Assembly (NCBI GenBank): GCA_023078685.1 | Contig: JALGAS010000008.1 | Coordinates: 1,798,001 to 1,862,000, forward strand | DNA length: 64,000 nt | Source: Neopestalotiopsis rosae | Taxonomy: Eukaryota > Ascomycota > Sordariomycetes > Amphisphaeriales > Sporocadaceae | Direction: 5' to 3' | Shown here: positions 11,815 to 21,141 of the stretch, one piece after another | How positions within the stretch are numbered: position 1 is the stretch's first letter | Layout: the number at the start of each line of letters is the position of its first letter | The notes under the pieces: generated by a model | Databases searched by the model: none | What the model saw: the letters and a program-made list of their open reading frames with translations, nothing else | Told to the model about the DNA's origin: nothing | Position numbers and translations under genes: made by a program

Positions 11815-13308
11815 ATGAAGGTAGCTACCATCCTAAACTGCCTCTCACGAGTGGTTCTCTCCTCTACAGACAATTTAGCCGCGAAAACAGATGTAGTGGT
11901 GCCACCAGAAGAGGATTTCCAGTCAATTCTCGTTTCGCTATCGACGTTGCTTGCTTCAGTCGACCACACTGTCAAGTACCTCACAGACGACCCGACGTGG
12001 ATTGAACACGACTTAGAAAGTCTGATCAGTACAATGGACTCGGCTTCGACTCTTGTCGAAAGTTTTGCGGGCAGCATCGCCCCAGATGATTTTGTCACCA
12101 TCAAAGATACGGGAGAGACACTCTTGGACGATCTGGCTATCAAAAGAGCGCTTTTCGCGCGGTCGAATATGGAAAGGAGTGTCGACCATACCAGCAATGG
12201 ACTCAGAACACTCCTCGAGGCCATGACTACTAAGCTTCCAAAGCCTCCGGCGTTGGCAAGGGATGGTACATCCTCACTCAGCGACGGGGCCTACAAACTC
12301 GGAGAGATACTAGAACCAGTGTTATTCAGTGTTCGCAACTTCTCAAATGTATTTCCGGCATTCGTCAATGGCGACGCAAACACTGTGGCCCAAGCAAAAC
12401 TTGTCGCCATGCACGCCAACCACACCAAAGAAAACCTGGAACAAGGGGTTGTCACGATTGACCCGGTTGTCGGGAATGTAACCAAGGACGAAGTCATACA
12501 CATTGAAAATGTCTCCGTCGGATTATTCAACGCAACGAGGGACTCTCTGAACCTGACACAATACGCAAGTAATCCACCTTTATTCACGGCAGATATGTGC
12601 AACACGTTTCACTGGATCGCAATTAATTTCCACAGCTTTTTCCCCCCATTTATCACAAAGCTTGCTTCACTTGAAAAGACGAATGATGTGCCGGAAGCCT
12701 TATGGGTGAACCTCATGGCTGGACTGACCAGTCAGTCGAATGATATAACCATTGCTTGGAATCAAACGGCAATCAGGTGTTACGAAATCCTAATGGGCGG
12801 GGCAGGAACCACGACGTTGACATCGATCCTCACGACCACGACGACGCCGCCGACCCTGATCACCACGACGGCGGCAGGCCTGCCTGGTGTCATTGTGGTG
12901 AGCGTCATTAATACCGTCACGGGGCCGTGTACCTGCGCGAGTACTGCCCCGCCCATGACGCCGACCGTGGATTTCGTGACCACCGTCACAACTACCTTTA
13001 TGGGCGCGGTACCTGGCGATACGATTACCACCATGGCGCCCGTGGTTACGGCGGAGCCTATTCATGCAGACACGCCTGATACCACGGTGGTGAGCGTCTT
13101 TGACACTGTCACGGTTCCTTGTATCTGTGCGACTAGTACATCAACGAGTACTGGGAAATCCTCAAAGCACTCTACGTCTCTGACAAGTGCTACAACCACG
13201 GAAGACAGTCCGTCTGCCTCACCCACGGATGATCCTAACGGCGCTGTGGCCAATGTTGCTGTCCCCGTGGGCATGATAGCAGGGATTTTCTTCTTCCTAT
13301 CGTTTTGA
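11815..13308 (+). CDS. Predicted GPI-anchored surface protein, tandem paralogue 1
   Basis: A single-exon frame of 497 aa. The frame is open further upstream, but 11815 is the first ATG in it. The N-terminus is hydrophobic, though a weaker signal peptide than its neighbour's. Residues about 40-330 form a probably helical ectodomain with many N-x-S/T sites. A Ser/Thr/Pro-rich stalk follows, with two copies of a motif ending TVTxPCxC (VVSVINTVTGPCTC and VVSVFDTVTVPCIC). The C-terminus (VAVPVGMIAGIFFFLSF) is a typical GPI-attachment hydrophobic tail. I do not recognise the ectodomain family. It is homologous along its length to the next gene (shared ASVDxxVK, ILEPV/IIEPI, PVxGNxT). Likely a cell-wall or plasma-membrane surface protein; function unknown. 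Confidence 0.8.
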   Translation: MKVATILNCLSRVVLSSTDNLAAKTDVVVPPEEDFQSILVSLSTLLASVDHTVKYLTDDPTWIEHDLESLISTMDSASTLVESFAGSIAPDDFVTIKDTGETLLDDLAIKRALFARSNMERSVDHTSNGLRTLLEAMTTKLPKPPALARDGTSSLSDGAYKLGEILEPVLFSVRNFSNVFPAFVNGDANTVAQAKLVAMHANHTKENLEQGVVTIDPVVGNVTKDEVIHIENVSVGLFNATRDSLNLTQYASNPPLFTADMCNTFHWIAINFHSFFPPFITKLASLEKTNDVPEALWVNLMAGLTSQSNDITIAWNQTAIRCYEILMGGAGTTTLTSILTTTTTPPTLITTTAAGLPGVIVVSVINTVTGPCTCASTAPPMTPTVDFVTTVTTTFMGAVPGDTITTMAPVVTAEPIHADTPDTTVVSVFDTVTVPCICATSTSTSTGKSSKHSTSLTSATTTEDSPSASPTDDPNGAVANVAVPVGMIAGIFFFLSF

Positions 13309-14123
13309 TCTAGTTTCCTAGTCATGCTTTATGGGAAAGCCTCTTTAAAATATGAATTTATATCATCAGACCCTCACTATCCGCTTCACGTTAGATATCA
13401 TATCTTAGCCCATGATTTTCCATGGAACTAGTGTGTTATGATTGTGTATGTATGATATAGGCTAGAGTTGTACGCCAGTATATCACGGACCGGAGCTGGT
13501 AGCGACACAAGCTCATCCAGGATTCAATACAGGCACACGTAGGAGGGTTCATCCAGCACGAGTAGTAAGTAGGCAATATTAGAATCATGTTCGATGGTAT
13601 CCCCTTTGGAAGTTTTTACTGTGAGGCAATATCAAGACCTCCTCCAGTTTGGATGCAAAGTTATTTGACTTTGTTGTGTAGGTACTTAATTGCCTGTCTA
13701 TTATTTACGCGTAGGATAACTAATGTGAATGGAGTGATGTGGAAAATTGCTAGCCCCAACGCGCTCAAGGGAGTTCTTGAATGTTGACAGATTGATATTG
13801 AGAGATATCTATTACGACTTTTTCAAGAAGCCGACCTCTTGCCATCCGCACAGCCTCCAAATCGATGGAAGCAGATCAGAGATTCCAGTGTATTTGCAAA
13901 TATGTGAATCAGCGCCACCAAACGGGAGTAATCCGGCGTGGATGACACCCATTCCCGACGTTGACGTCTATTCACAAATTACGATGGTTTTGGTATAAAG
14001 CCTGAGCTCTTCGGTGGATCCAGCGTCACAATCAAGGAATTAATGGCTCCTTTTTTTCTTCTAGACGTTTGTGGCATTTTACATATACAGCAACTGCCCC
14101 TTTACTAGTTACCACGAGTCACA
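13309..14123. other. Intergenic between tandem GPI genes
   Basis: An 815-base spacer that looks AT-rich, with no supported gene. It should hold the 3' UTR of the first GPI gene and the promoter of the second. No direct repeat long enough to mark the duplication breakpoints was noticed. Confidence 0.5.
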
Positions 14124-15521
14124 ATGAGGGCAACCGTGACACTATATGGCCTCGCCATGGTGGTCAGCGCCGTCACAGAAGCAGCTACTTGGAATTCCCA
14201 CGCTATAGTATTCCGACAGGAAAGAACCCACCCACAATTCGCATCACTTGGGCTGTCCTTTGCTTCAGTCGACGAATCGGTTAAAATGTTGGCCGGCGAT
14301 GCGATAGAATTGCTACCTGCCTTGGAAGACTTGAATCGTGCAATTGACTCGGCTCTCATCTCGGCTCAGGGATTCGCCGAGAGCTTTGACGAGAGCGATA
14401 TTGCGTTCATAAACCACACCGGGAGTGCCCTACTCACCAGTCTAGAGAATAAAAGTGAATTCTTTCTGCATTCGAGTTTGCAGGAAAGCATCAAGAATAC
14501 CAAGACTGGTTTCGACACACTCTTTTGCGCCATAGCTGAGAGGCTCTCCGAGCGCTCCATCTCGCCAAGGGATGGCGAGGATGAAGGGGGAGCGGCTCTT
14601 GTACGGATTATAGAGCCAATAGATGTATTATTCCGCACTTTCGCAGCACGCTATCAGTCCTTCTTGAGCGGTAAAAAGAACAACGAACTCCAGTCACAAC
14701 TTGTTCGTCAATCGGCAAGTGACTTGTTCGCTGAGCTGGCCAAAGCCAACCTCACCTACATCCCTCCAGTTACTGGGAACATTACTATTCCTCAGATCAC
14801 TCAGATTGCAGGAATCTACCAGGGCATGATGAATGCCGCATCAGATCTCTTGGGCGACAATATGTACATGGCGCAGCCACAGTATCTGAACGCAACACTC
14901 TGCCAGTCACTGACTAGTAACTGGAAAACTCTCGAGGAGTTCTTCGTCACCATGTACACAAAGTGGGGAAAGCTCAAGAAGGACTTTGACGACCAGGACT
15001 GGGTTGCGGCCAAGTTCAAAGCAAAGACGGAGAATTTGGCCACCTTGGGGGACTCTCTGTGCAACATCATGAACAGAACGGCGGAGAATTGCCATGACCA
15101 CCTAAGCCCTCCTGGCGCTGACAACAACGTGTGGCCGACTGGTCCGACTCCTCTGCCTGGAGTCGTCATGACGACGATAGTCGAGACTGTCACGGAGCCT
15201 TGTGCTTGTACGACTAGCTCGGACGTAGCCACCACGAAACACAGGAAGACGAGTGAATCGACAACTACAACTACAACAAGCTCGCCGACAGACACGAAGC
15301 CACCTAAAAGCGTCACGGTCAGCGTCACCAGCACTACGACGATTGCTTGTATCTGTGAGACTCGGTCAAGGCGTACACAGCCATCAGCCACTTCCATCAC
15401 CTCCACCACTACAGCAGTTGAGACGCCATCTTCTTCAGCCACGGGTGGCCTGAGCGATAATATGGCCAAGGCTGTTGGACCTCTGGGTTTGCTGGCTGGG
15501 TTGTTTTTCTTTTTTCTCTGA
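14124..15521 (+). CDS. Predicted GPI-anchored surface protein, tandem paralogue 2
   Basis: A single-exon frame of 465 aa with a clear signal peptide (MRATVTLYGLAMVVSAVTEA). The ectodomain (about residues 40-330) aligns with the upstream paralogue: FASVDESVKML, IIEPIDVLFRTF, IPPVTGNIT and the cysteine-containing NATLCQSL block correspond in order. The Ser/Thr-rich stalk again has two Cys-x-Cys motifs (TIVETVTEPCAC and TVSVTSTTTIACIC), then a GPI tail (AVGPLGLLAGLFFFFL). Only part of the ectodomain sequence is conserved between the two, so the duplication is old or the proteins evolve fast, as expected for exposed surface proteins. Family not recognised; function unknown. It ends 229 bases from the stop of the convergent NmrA-like gene. 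Confidence 0.85.
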   Translation: MRATVTLYGLAMVVSAVTEAATWNSHAIVFRQERTHPQFASLGLSFASVDESVKMLAGDAIELLPALEDLNRAIDSALISAQGFAESFDESDIAFINHTGSALLTSLENKSEFFLHSSLQESIKNTKTGFDTLFCAIAERLSERSISPRDGEDEGGAALVRIIEPIDVLFRTFAARYQSFLSGKKNNELQSQLVRQSASDLFAELAKANLTYIPPVTGNITIPQITQIAGIYQGMMNAASDLLGDNMYMAQPQYLNATLCQSLTSNWKTLEEFFVTMYTKWGKLKKDFDDQDWVAAKFKAKTENLATLGDSLCNIMNRTAENCHDHLSPPGADNNVWPTGPTPLPGVVMTTIVETVTEPCACTTSSDVATTKHRKTSESTTTTTTSSPTDTKPPKSVTVSVTSTTTIACICETRSRRTQPSATSITSTTTAVETPSSSATGGLSDNMAKAVGPLGLLAGLFFFFL

Positions 15522-15750
15522 ACATTTCTTTCTGGGAATGTTCAACAAGGATATTTCTTTGATGATTTATAATCTCTTTTAACGAAATACTTCTTACTTC
15601 TACCAAGTTTCCTGCAAACATGGACACCTACAGGCTTCCTTTTTTCATTATATATGTATGACTAGATGATAGCAAAATATCTGTGTAACATCATCATATC
15701 ATCACCATGCGATGCCGACACCACTACATTGAACGAGCACATTGCAATAC

Positions 15751-16562
15751 TCAGGACTGCCCGCTAATGGCTGGCATCTTGCCAATCCACTCATCAGCTT
15801 TGCCCTCGGCAGCATCGACCAGCCATCTCGTCAGAAGCGCCCGCTTGACCGACGACGACCAGCCCTTTGCGCCAATCCACCCGGCAGAAGCCCGGCCGCT
15901 CTCTCGGTCCCGCCTCCAGCTCTCCTCATCGGGTTCGCCGGGTATCTGCGCAATGCGGAATACGGTCCAGTCTAGATCCGCAGCGTCGCGGTCAAAGGCG
16001 TCGGCGAGGTTCAAGATGTTTCGGTAAATGGCACCGGCGAATAGTCGCATGAAGCCTAGGACCATGAATTGGAAGGCCGTCCAATGGTCCTCGTCGCGCT
16101 GGATCGATATTGTGCCCATTGCGAGAATGCGCCGTACTCCATGTTGTCGCATGAGAGGGAATATGGAGTTTTTGTACATGTCGGCATAGAGTGAGGGTTC
16201 GATATTACGATCGCTGATCTGTGGGCCCAACAGCGACAGGACCGTCGATGAGCGTGACATGGCTGTCGACAGTGTTTTCTGGTCGCTGATTTCGCCTTTA
16301 ATAACCTGAGTCGCATATTATTAGAAATGATGTTGCAATATACCGAGACACAGACTCGAGGACAGGAGAAGCAAAAGAGCGAAGAAAGTGCGTAACAGTG
16401 ATCATGTACCTCGAGTAGTGGGTGATTGGCCAAGTCCGCTGGCAGCTTAGCGGGATTGCGGGCGTATACAATCGCTGCGTGGTTGCGAAGTACAAGCTCT
16501 CGCAGCAGACATATTCCAGCAGGTCCCGTACCCCCAAACACCAGAATCTTGTCTCCTGCCAT
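15751..16562 (-). CDS. NmrA/SDR-like NAD(P)-binding protein
   Basis: Two exons, 16562-16410 and 16305-15751, join in phase 0 across a 104-nt intron and give 235 aa. The N-terminal dinucleotide-binding motif is FGGTGPAG (GxTGxxG), on a beta strand directly after MAGDKIL. The central part (TVLSLLGPQ, RRILAMGTISI, WTVFRIAQIPGEP) matches atypical short-chain dehydrogenase/NmrA-like Rossmann proteins that sense NAD(P) or reduce small substrates. No YxxxK catalytic pair is evident, so a redox-sensing or isomerase role is as likely as dehydrogenation. It shares a 357-base divergent promoter with a Zn2Cys6 transcription factor, which may regulate it. Confidence 0.87.
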
Positions 16563-16748
16563 GTTGAAATGTTATTTTACCTTTCAAATCCTTGAGAATA
16601 TGATGATTCAAAATAAAACCATGGGTACCCTGATCATTATATATTCTTTTCTCTTTCGGTCCTCGCCGTAATTTGCTACAAAGAAAGATCCCCACCTGTA
16701 CTATACTGTGCCTAGCGCTATTAGTTGGTTTTCCAGCGCCCAGAAGCC

Positions 16749-16778
16749 ATCGCGCGCGGAATGCAATCTGCGCGCGAT
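16749..16778. repeat. Perfect 9-bp inverted repeat ATCGCGCGC
   Basis: ATCGCGCGC at 16749-16757 and its exact reverse complement GCGCGCGAT at 16770-16778 are separated by 12 bases. A third copy, ATCGCGCGC at 16853-16861, lies inside a 10-bp palindrome (16854-16863). All three are in the NmrA/Zn2Cys6 divergent promoter. This is a candidate binding site for a dimeric regulator; no factor is assigned. Confidence 0.6.
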
Positions 16779-16852
16779 GTTGAACGAGTCTCAGGCTCAT
16801 CCATCATCAGCAATCTCAAGTAAATACATTAATCATCCCGCCCAGATGACAT

Positions 16853-16863
16853 ATCGCGCGCGA
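16853..16863. repeat. Third ATCGCGCGC copy with 10-bp palindrome
   Basis: The sequence ATCGCGCGCGA contains the palindrome TCGCGCGCGA. It lies 57 bases upstream of the Zn2Cys6 gene start and repeats the core of the inverted repeat at 16749-16778. Confidence 0.6.
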
Positions 16864-16919
16864 CAGCTAGCAGCATTAGTAAAGCTCCCATCTCGCTGAG
16901 CCAGCCTTGTGATCAACCA

Positions 16920-18629
16920 ATGCCGAAAAAGAAGCCCGAGAATTGCTGGACGTGCCGGCTACGCCGCAAGAAATGCGACGGAACACTGCCCACATGTCGA
17001 GTCTGCGCCAGCCTAGAGATCTCTTGTCACTACAGCGAGACTCAGCCAGAGTGGATGGATGGCGGCCCAAGGCAACAGGCAGAAGCTCAGCGCAAGAAGT
17101 CCGAGGTGAAATTAGGCGCAGACCGCCGGCGAAAAGAAAAGGTTGTCCAGCGCCTGCAATCCGAATTGACCACCGACTCGGGTCGTGATGATTTGCTTCA
17201 CTTGGCAATCGGCGCAACGCCAGCCCCGGACCCAGGATCTCAGGGCTCTTTGCACTTCTCTTCAACCTCGGAAACCACATCGCCAGGAGTGGATACTCCA
17301 GATATTTGGCAGTTACATCGAGATCCCAACTATGACATTGGGTTGGTAGTCGCGTTCATGGATCATATTTTCCCCATCCTGTTTCCCTTCTACCAACCTT
17401 CTGTGCTGGAAGGCGGTCGCATGTGGCTTTTGGCAGTCATCATGAGAGACAAGGCGTTCCGTCTTCATACGAATGCCTTGACTTCTTACCTAATGTCTGT
17501 CATTCCGTGCCGCTCAGAGTCCATCACAAATTTGTGTAAGCTGTATGCATTGGAAGGTGCACAACGTCACAGGGACCTTGCAATTACTCATCTCCAAGGT
17601 GATCTCTCGAATTTGATCGCGAGCGGCATACATGATAACATGTCGGAGACGGCAACACTACTCACCAACATGGTCAACGTGCTCGACTTGGAAAGAGCCT
17701 TGGCGGATGGGGACGAGTGGCAAATCCACCTTGATGCTGCTCTGAACCTTGTTCGGGATTTGCTGCAGAATGAGACTGGCTTTCAAGGCTCAAATTGGCC
17801 TCTGGTTTTGAGTCGACTTTCTGATCACTCCAAGCCAGCCGGGTTCGACATGTGGAGCGCCGAACAGGCTGCCTTTCGTTTCTCCGTCGCGAAACTGGTT
17901 GTTTTCGATATTGTCACCAGCAGCTCGTTGGGACGTGCTCCAGGTTTATTGACTCATCATCAAGAACTTCTCCGCGGCGATCGAGACGTGGCGGACAGAA
18001 ACCCTCTGCAGTTGTCTGATGTGAGCGGTTGCCAAAACTGGGTCATGTGCCTTTTGGGGGAAGTTATCGCCCTTGATGCCTGGAAGAAGGGCCGAGAGAA
18101 GGCACAAACCCTACGCAGGTCACACCTACTTCTCCGTGGAGAGGGTATCTGTAGCAGACTCAATGATGGTCTTGCGCAACTTGACAAGTCCCCAGTATCT
18201 CTGGAGAATGTTACAACGTTGGATTCTTTGACATCCAGGTCGCCGCCGCCGCCATGTACTGTGACCAAGCTCTGGGCACATGCCACTTTGGCGTACCTGC
18301 ATATTGTTCTGTATGGCTGGCAGCCATCTAAGCACAAGGTGCGCCATTCAGTCACTCGGGCCACTGAGCTTATACAGCAGTTATCTCCATGGCCTCTTCA
18401 TCTGCGGGCACAATCCTGGCCCATATGCGTCGTGGGCTGTCTCGCTTCTGAGGAGCAACGACCATTCTACCGAAGCTTGACGGGAACCTTGGGTGCGCTG
18501 GCCGACTTTGGATCGATGCAGCTGGTGAAGAGAATTTGGAATAAGGTGTGGGTACAAAAACAAGATGAGTATCGGACAGATGCGGCAACATGTCTAGAAA
18601 ATGATGGTCATAGAGTATTCTTGGTCTAA
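16920..18629 (+). CDS. Zn2Cys6 fungal transcription factor
   Basis: A single-exon frame of 569 aa. The N-terminal binuclear zinc cluster is complete: Cys9-x2-Cys12-x6-Cys19-x6-Cys26-x2-Cys29-x6-Cys36, with the basic run RLRRKKCDG typical of Gal4-type DNA-binding domains. A Lys/Arg/Gln-rich linker follows at about residues 55-80 and could support dimerisation. The rest resembles the helical regulatory region of the Fungal_trans_2 type (for example DHIFPILFPFYQPSVLEGGR and LLTNMVNVLDLERAL). It probably acts in the nucleus as a pathway-specific activator. Its position next to P450s, an oxidase and a methyltransferase, and its shared promoter with the NmrA-like gene, suggest local control; the targets are inference. 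Confidence 0.92.
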   Translation: MPKKKPENCWTCRLRRKKCDGTLPTCRVCASLEISCHYSETQPEWMDGGPRQQAEAQRKKSEVKLGADRRRKEKVVQRLQSELTTDSGRDDLLHLAIGATPAPDPGSQGSLHFSSTSETTSPGVDTPDIWQLHRDPNYDIGLVVAFMDHIFPILFPFYQPSVLEGGRMWLLAVIMRDKAFRLHTNALTSYLMSVIPCRSESITNLCKLYALEGAQRHRDLAITHLQGDLSNLIASGIHDNMSETATLLTNMVNVLDLERALADGDEWQIHLDAALNLVRDLLQNETGFQGSNWPLVLSRLSDHSKPAGFDMWSAEQAAFRFSVAKLVVFDIVTSSSLGRAPGLLTHHQELLRGDRDVADRNPLQLSDVSGCQNWVMCLLGEVIALDAWKKGREKAQTLRRSHLLLRGEGICSRLNDGLAQLDKSPVSLENVTTLDSLTSRSPPPPCTVTKLWAHATLAYLHIVLYGWQPSKHKVRHSVTRATELIQQLSPWPLHLRAQSWPICVVGCLASEEQRPFYRSLTGTLGALADFGSMQLVKRIWNKVWVQKQDEYRTDAATCLENDGHRVFLV

Positions 18630-19162
18630 GCTTATAAAAAAGTCACAATGTTGAAACGGATTTGCCGAAGTTTCCCCCCTTAAAGAGCTCAATCAATACA
18701 GCAAGTGGCTTGGTGATTTTATTATATATTCTAGGTTTCAAATTGTTCAGCTTATTTCACAACCTTGGGGAAGTAACCTTTTTCCTGACCGCCGATTCGG
18801 CCTCCAAGGAAGGTAGAGCCAACTTGCATACCTTAGCTCAAACAATGCATGAGGAAAAATCCCCTGCCTCAAGGGTGTGGAACGAAGTGACTACCAATAT
18901 AAAAATTCCTTCTCATTCCATGTTTCTCTCTTTCTCCTACCCTTTTGCGTGTGGTTCTACGCTCAGCTCTGTATCTTAGTCGGCTTCATCCCACCGTACC
19001 AGCGCGCGGACAGACAGCGACAGGGAGAGCATGTAGAAAGGCATACAAGAATCATACGTTGCAGCATCCCTAGCAACTATGGAATCAACAATCCACACAA
19101 TCACCAGACCAGGAATATCGAGACTGAAGCACACTCGACTATATCCTCATACATTCTACAGG
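18630..19162. promoter_or_regulatory. Intergenic / promoter of the NLP gene
   Basis: This interval has no supported gene. A TATA-like tataaaaa occurs at 18898-18905, about 260 bases upstream of the proposed start codon, which would imply a fairly long 5' leader. Confidence 0.4.
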
Positions 19163-20471
19163 ATGAGTAGATGGCTTTCGTTCTTTACAATACTGTACGT
19201 ACTAAGCGTAGTGCACAGCACGCTCCCTCCCACCCTCGCGATGTCCTCTCGTTCGCTTTTCTTCATCACCTCTGCCTTGTTTTTTTCTCAACCCATTGCT
19301 GTCCTTCTCTCGAGCGAACGCGATGAAGAGCTAACACCCCTGGGTCCCAAAGGTTCGGGCTTTTGCTCCTCCTCAACAATCTGGCGACCCCCGTCCTCGC
19401 CATACCGGTCCCAGAGGACGGAAATTATTGGGGTGACCTGGAAAAGCAAGGCTGGGATCACAATGTTCCTGTCGCGCTTCCAGAAAATGCCACGGCGGAG
19501 CAAATAAAGTTCCAGCCAGTGCTCGATTTTGACAAGGACGGTTGCTATAATGCGCCAGCCATTGATGCACAGGGGAACGTAAACCATGGTATGCATCACG
19601 ATAAAACGTGGGCCAATGGTAGGTTCTCCCAAATCTAGCCTACAGCCAGCCTGGAGGTGTGGCCTGGTGAGCTTATTCAGGAGCTAATCAAGTGAGTATG
19701 ATAGACCGATGCCGCGATCCATCTTATCTCGACAACAACAATGTATATGTGCGGACAAAGTGCAACAACAATTGGTGCGCGCACATGTATGCCTACTACT
19801 TTGAGAAAGATGTGGCTGTACAAAAGATCCTAGATTGGGGCGGCAGTAGACATGATTGGGAAAGCGTTATCGTATTCGTCCCCGTGAACTCGTCTGATGT
19901 CAAGCAGGTCGCAGTCTCTGAGGAGTTCAACTATATGGTCCGAGTGGGTGACTTGACACCGTTTGAGAACAAGACCCACCCAAAGGTCGTATACCACAAG
20001 AACGGAGGGTCAATACACTCCTTCCGGTTCGCACAACCATACGACGACAGCCAAGGAGTCGAAAATGACAAGGGCGTTTGGTACCGCGGCCCTCTCGTCG
20101 ACTACGACACTGGCTTCCCGAGCGTCGAAGTCCGCGACAAGTTGATGAAGGCCGACTTCTGGCACAAGCACAACGTCGTTCCCATTCGGCCGTGGACATT
20201 TGAGACGTATCTCGCAAAGGCCATCGATCGGGCCCACGGCGAGAAGATGGGAAAATTCCAAAAGGAGTTCAACCGGGACTTCTTCTTCCCCAAGGAGCCG
20301 AATAAGGAGTTCTGCAACGTCTTGAAACTCCCGCTCACATTCCCGATAGAGTATTATGAACGACCCTGCTCGAATAATGATCCGGGATTCTGGGAATGGA
20401 TCAAGCGCTTTTTCGAAGGGACGGAACCAAAGGGACTTTTCAAAGAGAAACCTTCGAAAGACGGAGAGTGA
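19163..20471 (+). CDS. NPP1/NLP necrosis-and-ethylene-inducing-like secreted protein
   Basis: Three exons: 19163-19194, 19353-19618 and 19681-20471, giving 362 aa. I place the start at 19163 because splicing across the 158-nt first intron gives a strong signal peptide (MSRWLSFFTILFGLLLLLNN). The second exon has no ATG before the mature region. The family binds plant membrane glycosphingolipids and some members kill plant cells. Recognisable blocks are QPVLDFDKDGCYNAPAID, KCNNNWCAHMYAYYFEKD and DWGGSRHDWESVIVFV. The family signature GHRHDWE reads G154-S-R-H157-D-W-E160 here, so its first His is replaced by Ser. Four to six cysteines suggest disulphides, and the C-terminal extension is longer than in short NLPs. 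Whether it is cytotoxic cannot be judged; many NLPs are not. Confidence 0.9.
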
Positions 20472-21141
20472 AATCATAGATTATTACTTCTGATTTCATT
20501 GCCCTTGATTTGTATTGACCGCTGAAGCTCAAATCGACCATTGCGGTCAGTTGTTCTTTGTAACTATTAGTCTACTTAGTGTACATACCCCATTCCTAAT
20601 ATATTCCGTATGCGCCTGCGGTCACGAAAGAAACGTCAAAAGAATGTGCATAGCCTCTCTTGAGATTCGTTTCACACATACAATTGCTCAAAAAGCTTTA
20701 CACACTACTTCATCGTAGATTATGTATAGATACTGACACATCCACAACAACCCACATTTCTAGGAAATACCACTGCCACGCTTCATGTTGCCTCGCAACT
20801 CGTCACCACAACCAATATTGCTGACCATCGAAGGGTGGCAGCAGTGCAGGGGTGTCATCTGCATGGGACCTTTTCCAGTCGCACAGTCTCTCCAAAAGGG
20901 ACTACCTATGTACTAGCCGCATAAGTTTTCAGATAACCGTATACGCACTTGCAGCTGACATTGCTCTTGGCATTCGGACGCTATACGCCGATTTCTCATC
21001 AGATCATACTGCTCGAGTACACAAAAGGGTGACGACATTCCGCAGACTCGTAGGGATTTGCAAAATATAAGAGCAATGGTCAGCACTACCGATACCATGA
21101 TGGAGAGAATGATAATTTCATAACATTCCTCGAACACCACG
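20472..21141. other. Intergenic between NLP and second P450
   Basis: A 670-base interval with NLP 3' sequence and the P450 promoter. Short ORFs here have no recognisable content, and I see no RNA gene or repeat. Confidence 0.5.

Larger units (their letters stand above)
16563..16919. promoter_or_regulatory. Divergent promoter, NmrA-like / Zn2Cys6 regulator
   Basis: A 357-base interval between two start codons facing away from each other. It carries three copies of ATCGCGCGC, two of them as a perfect inverted repeat (see the separate entry). This is a candidate control region for both genes. Confidence 0.6.
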
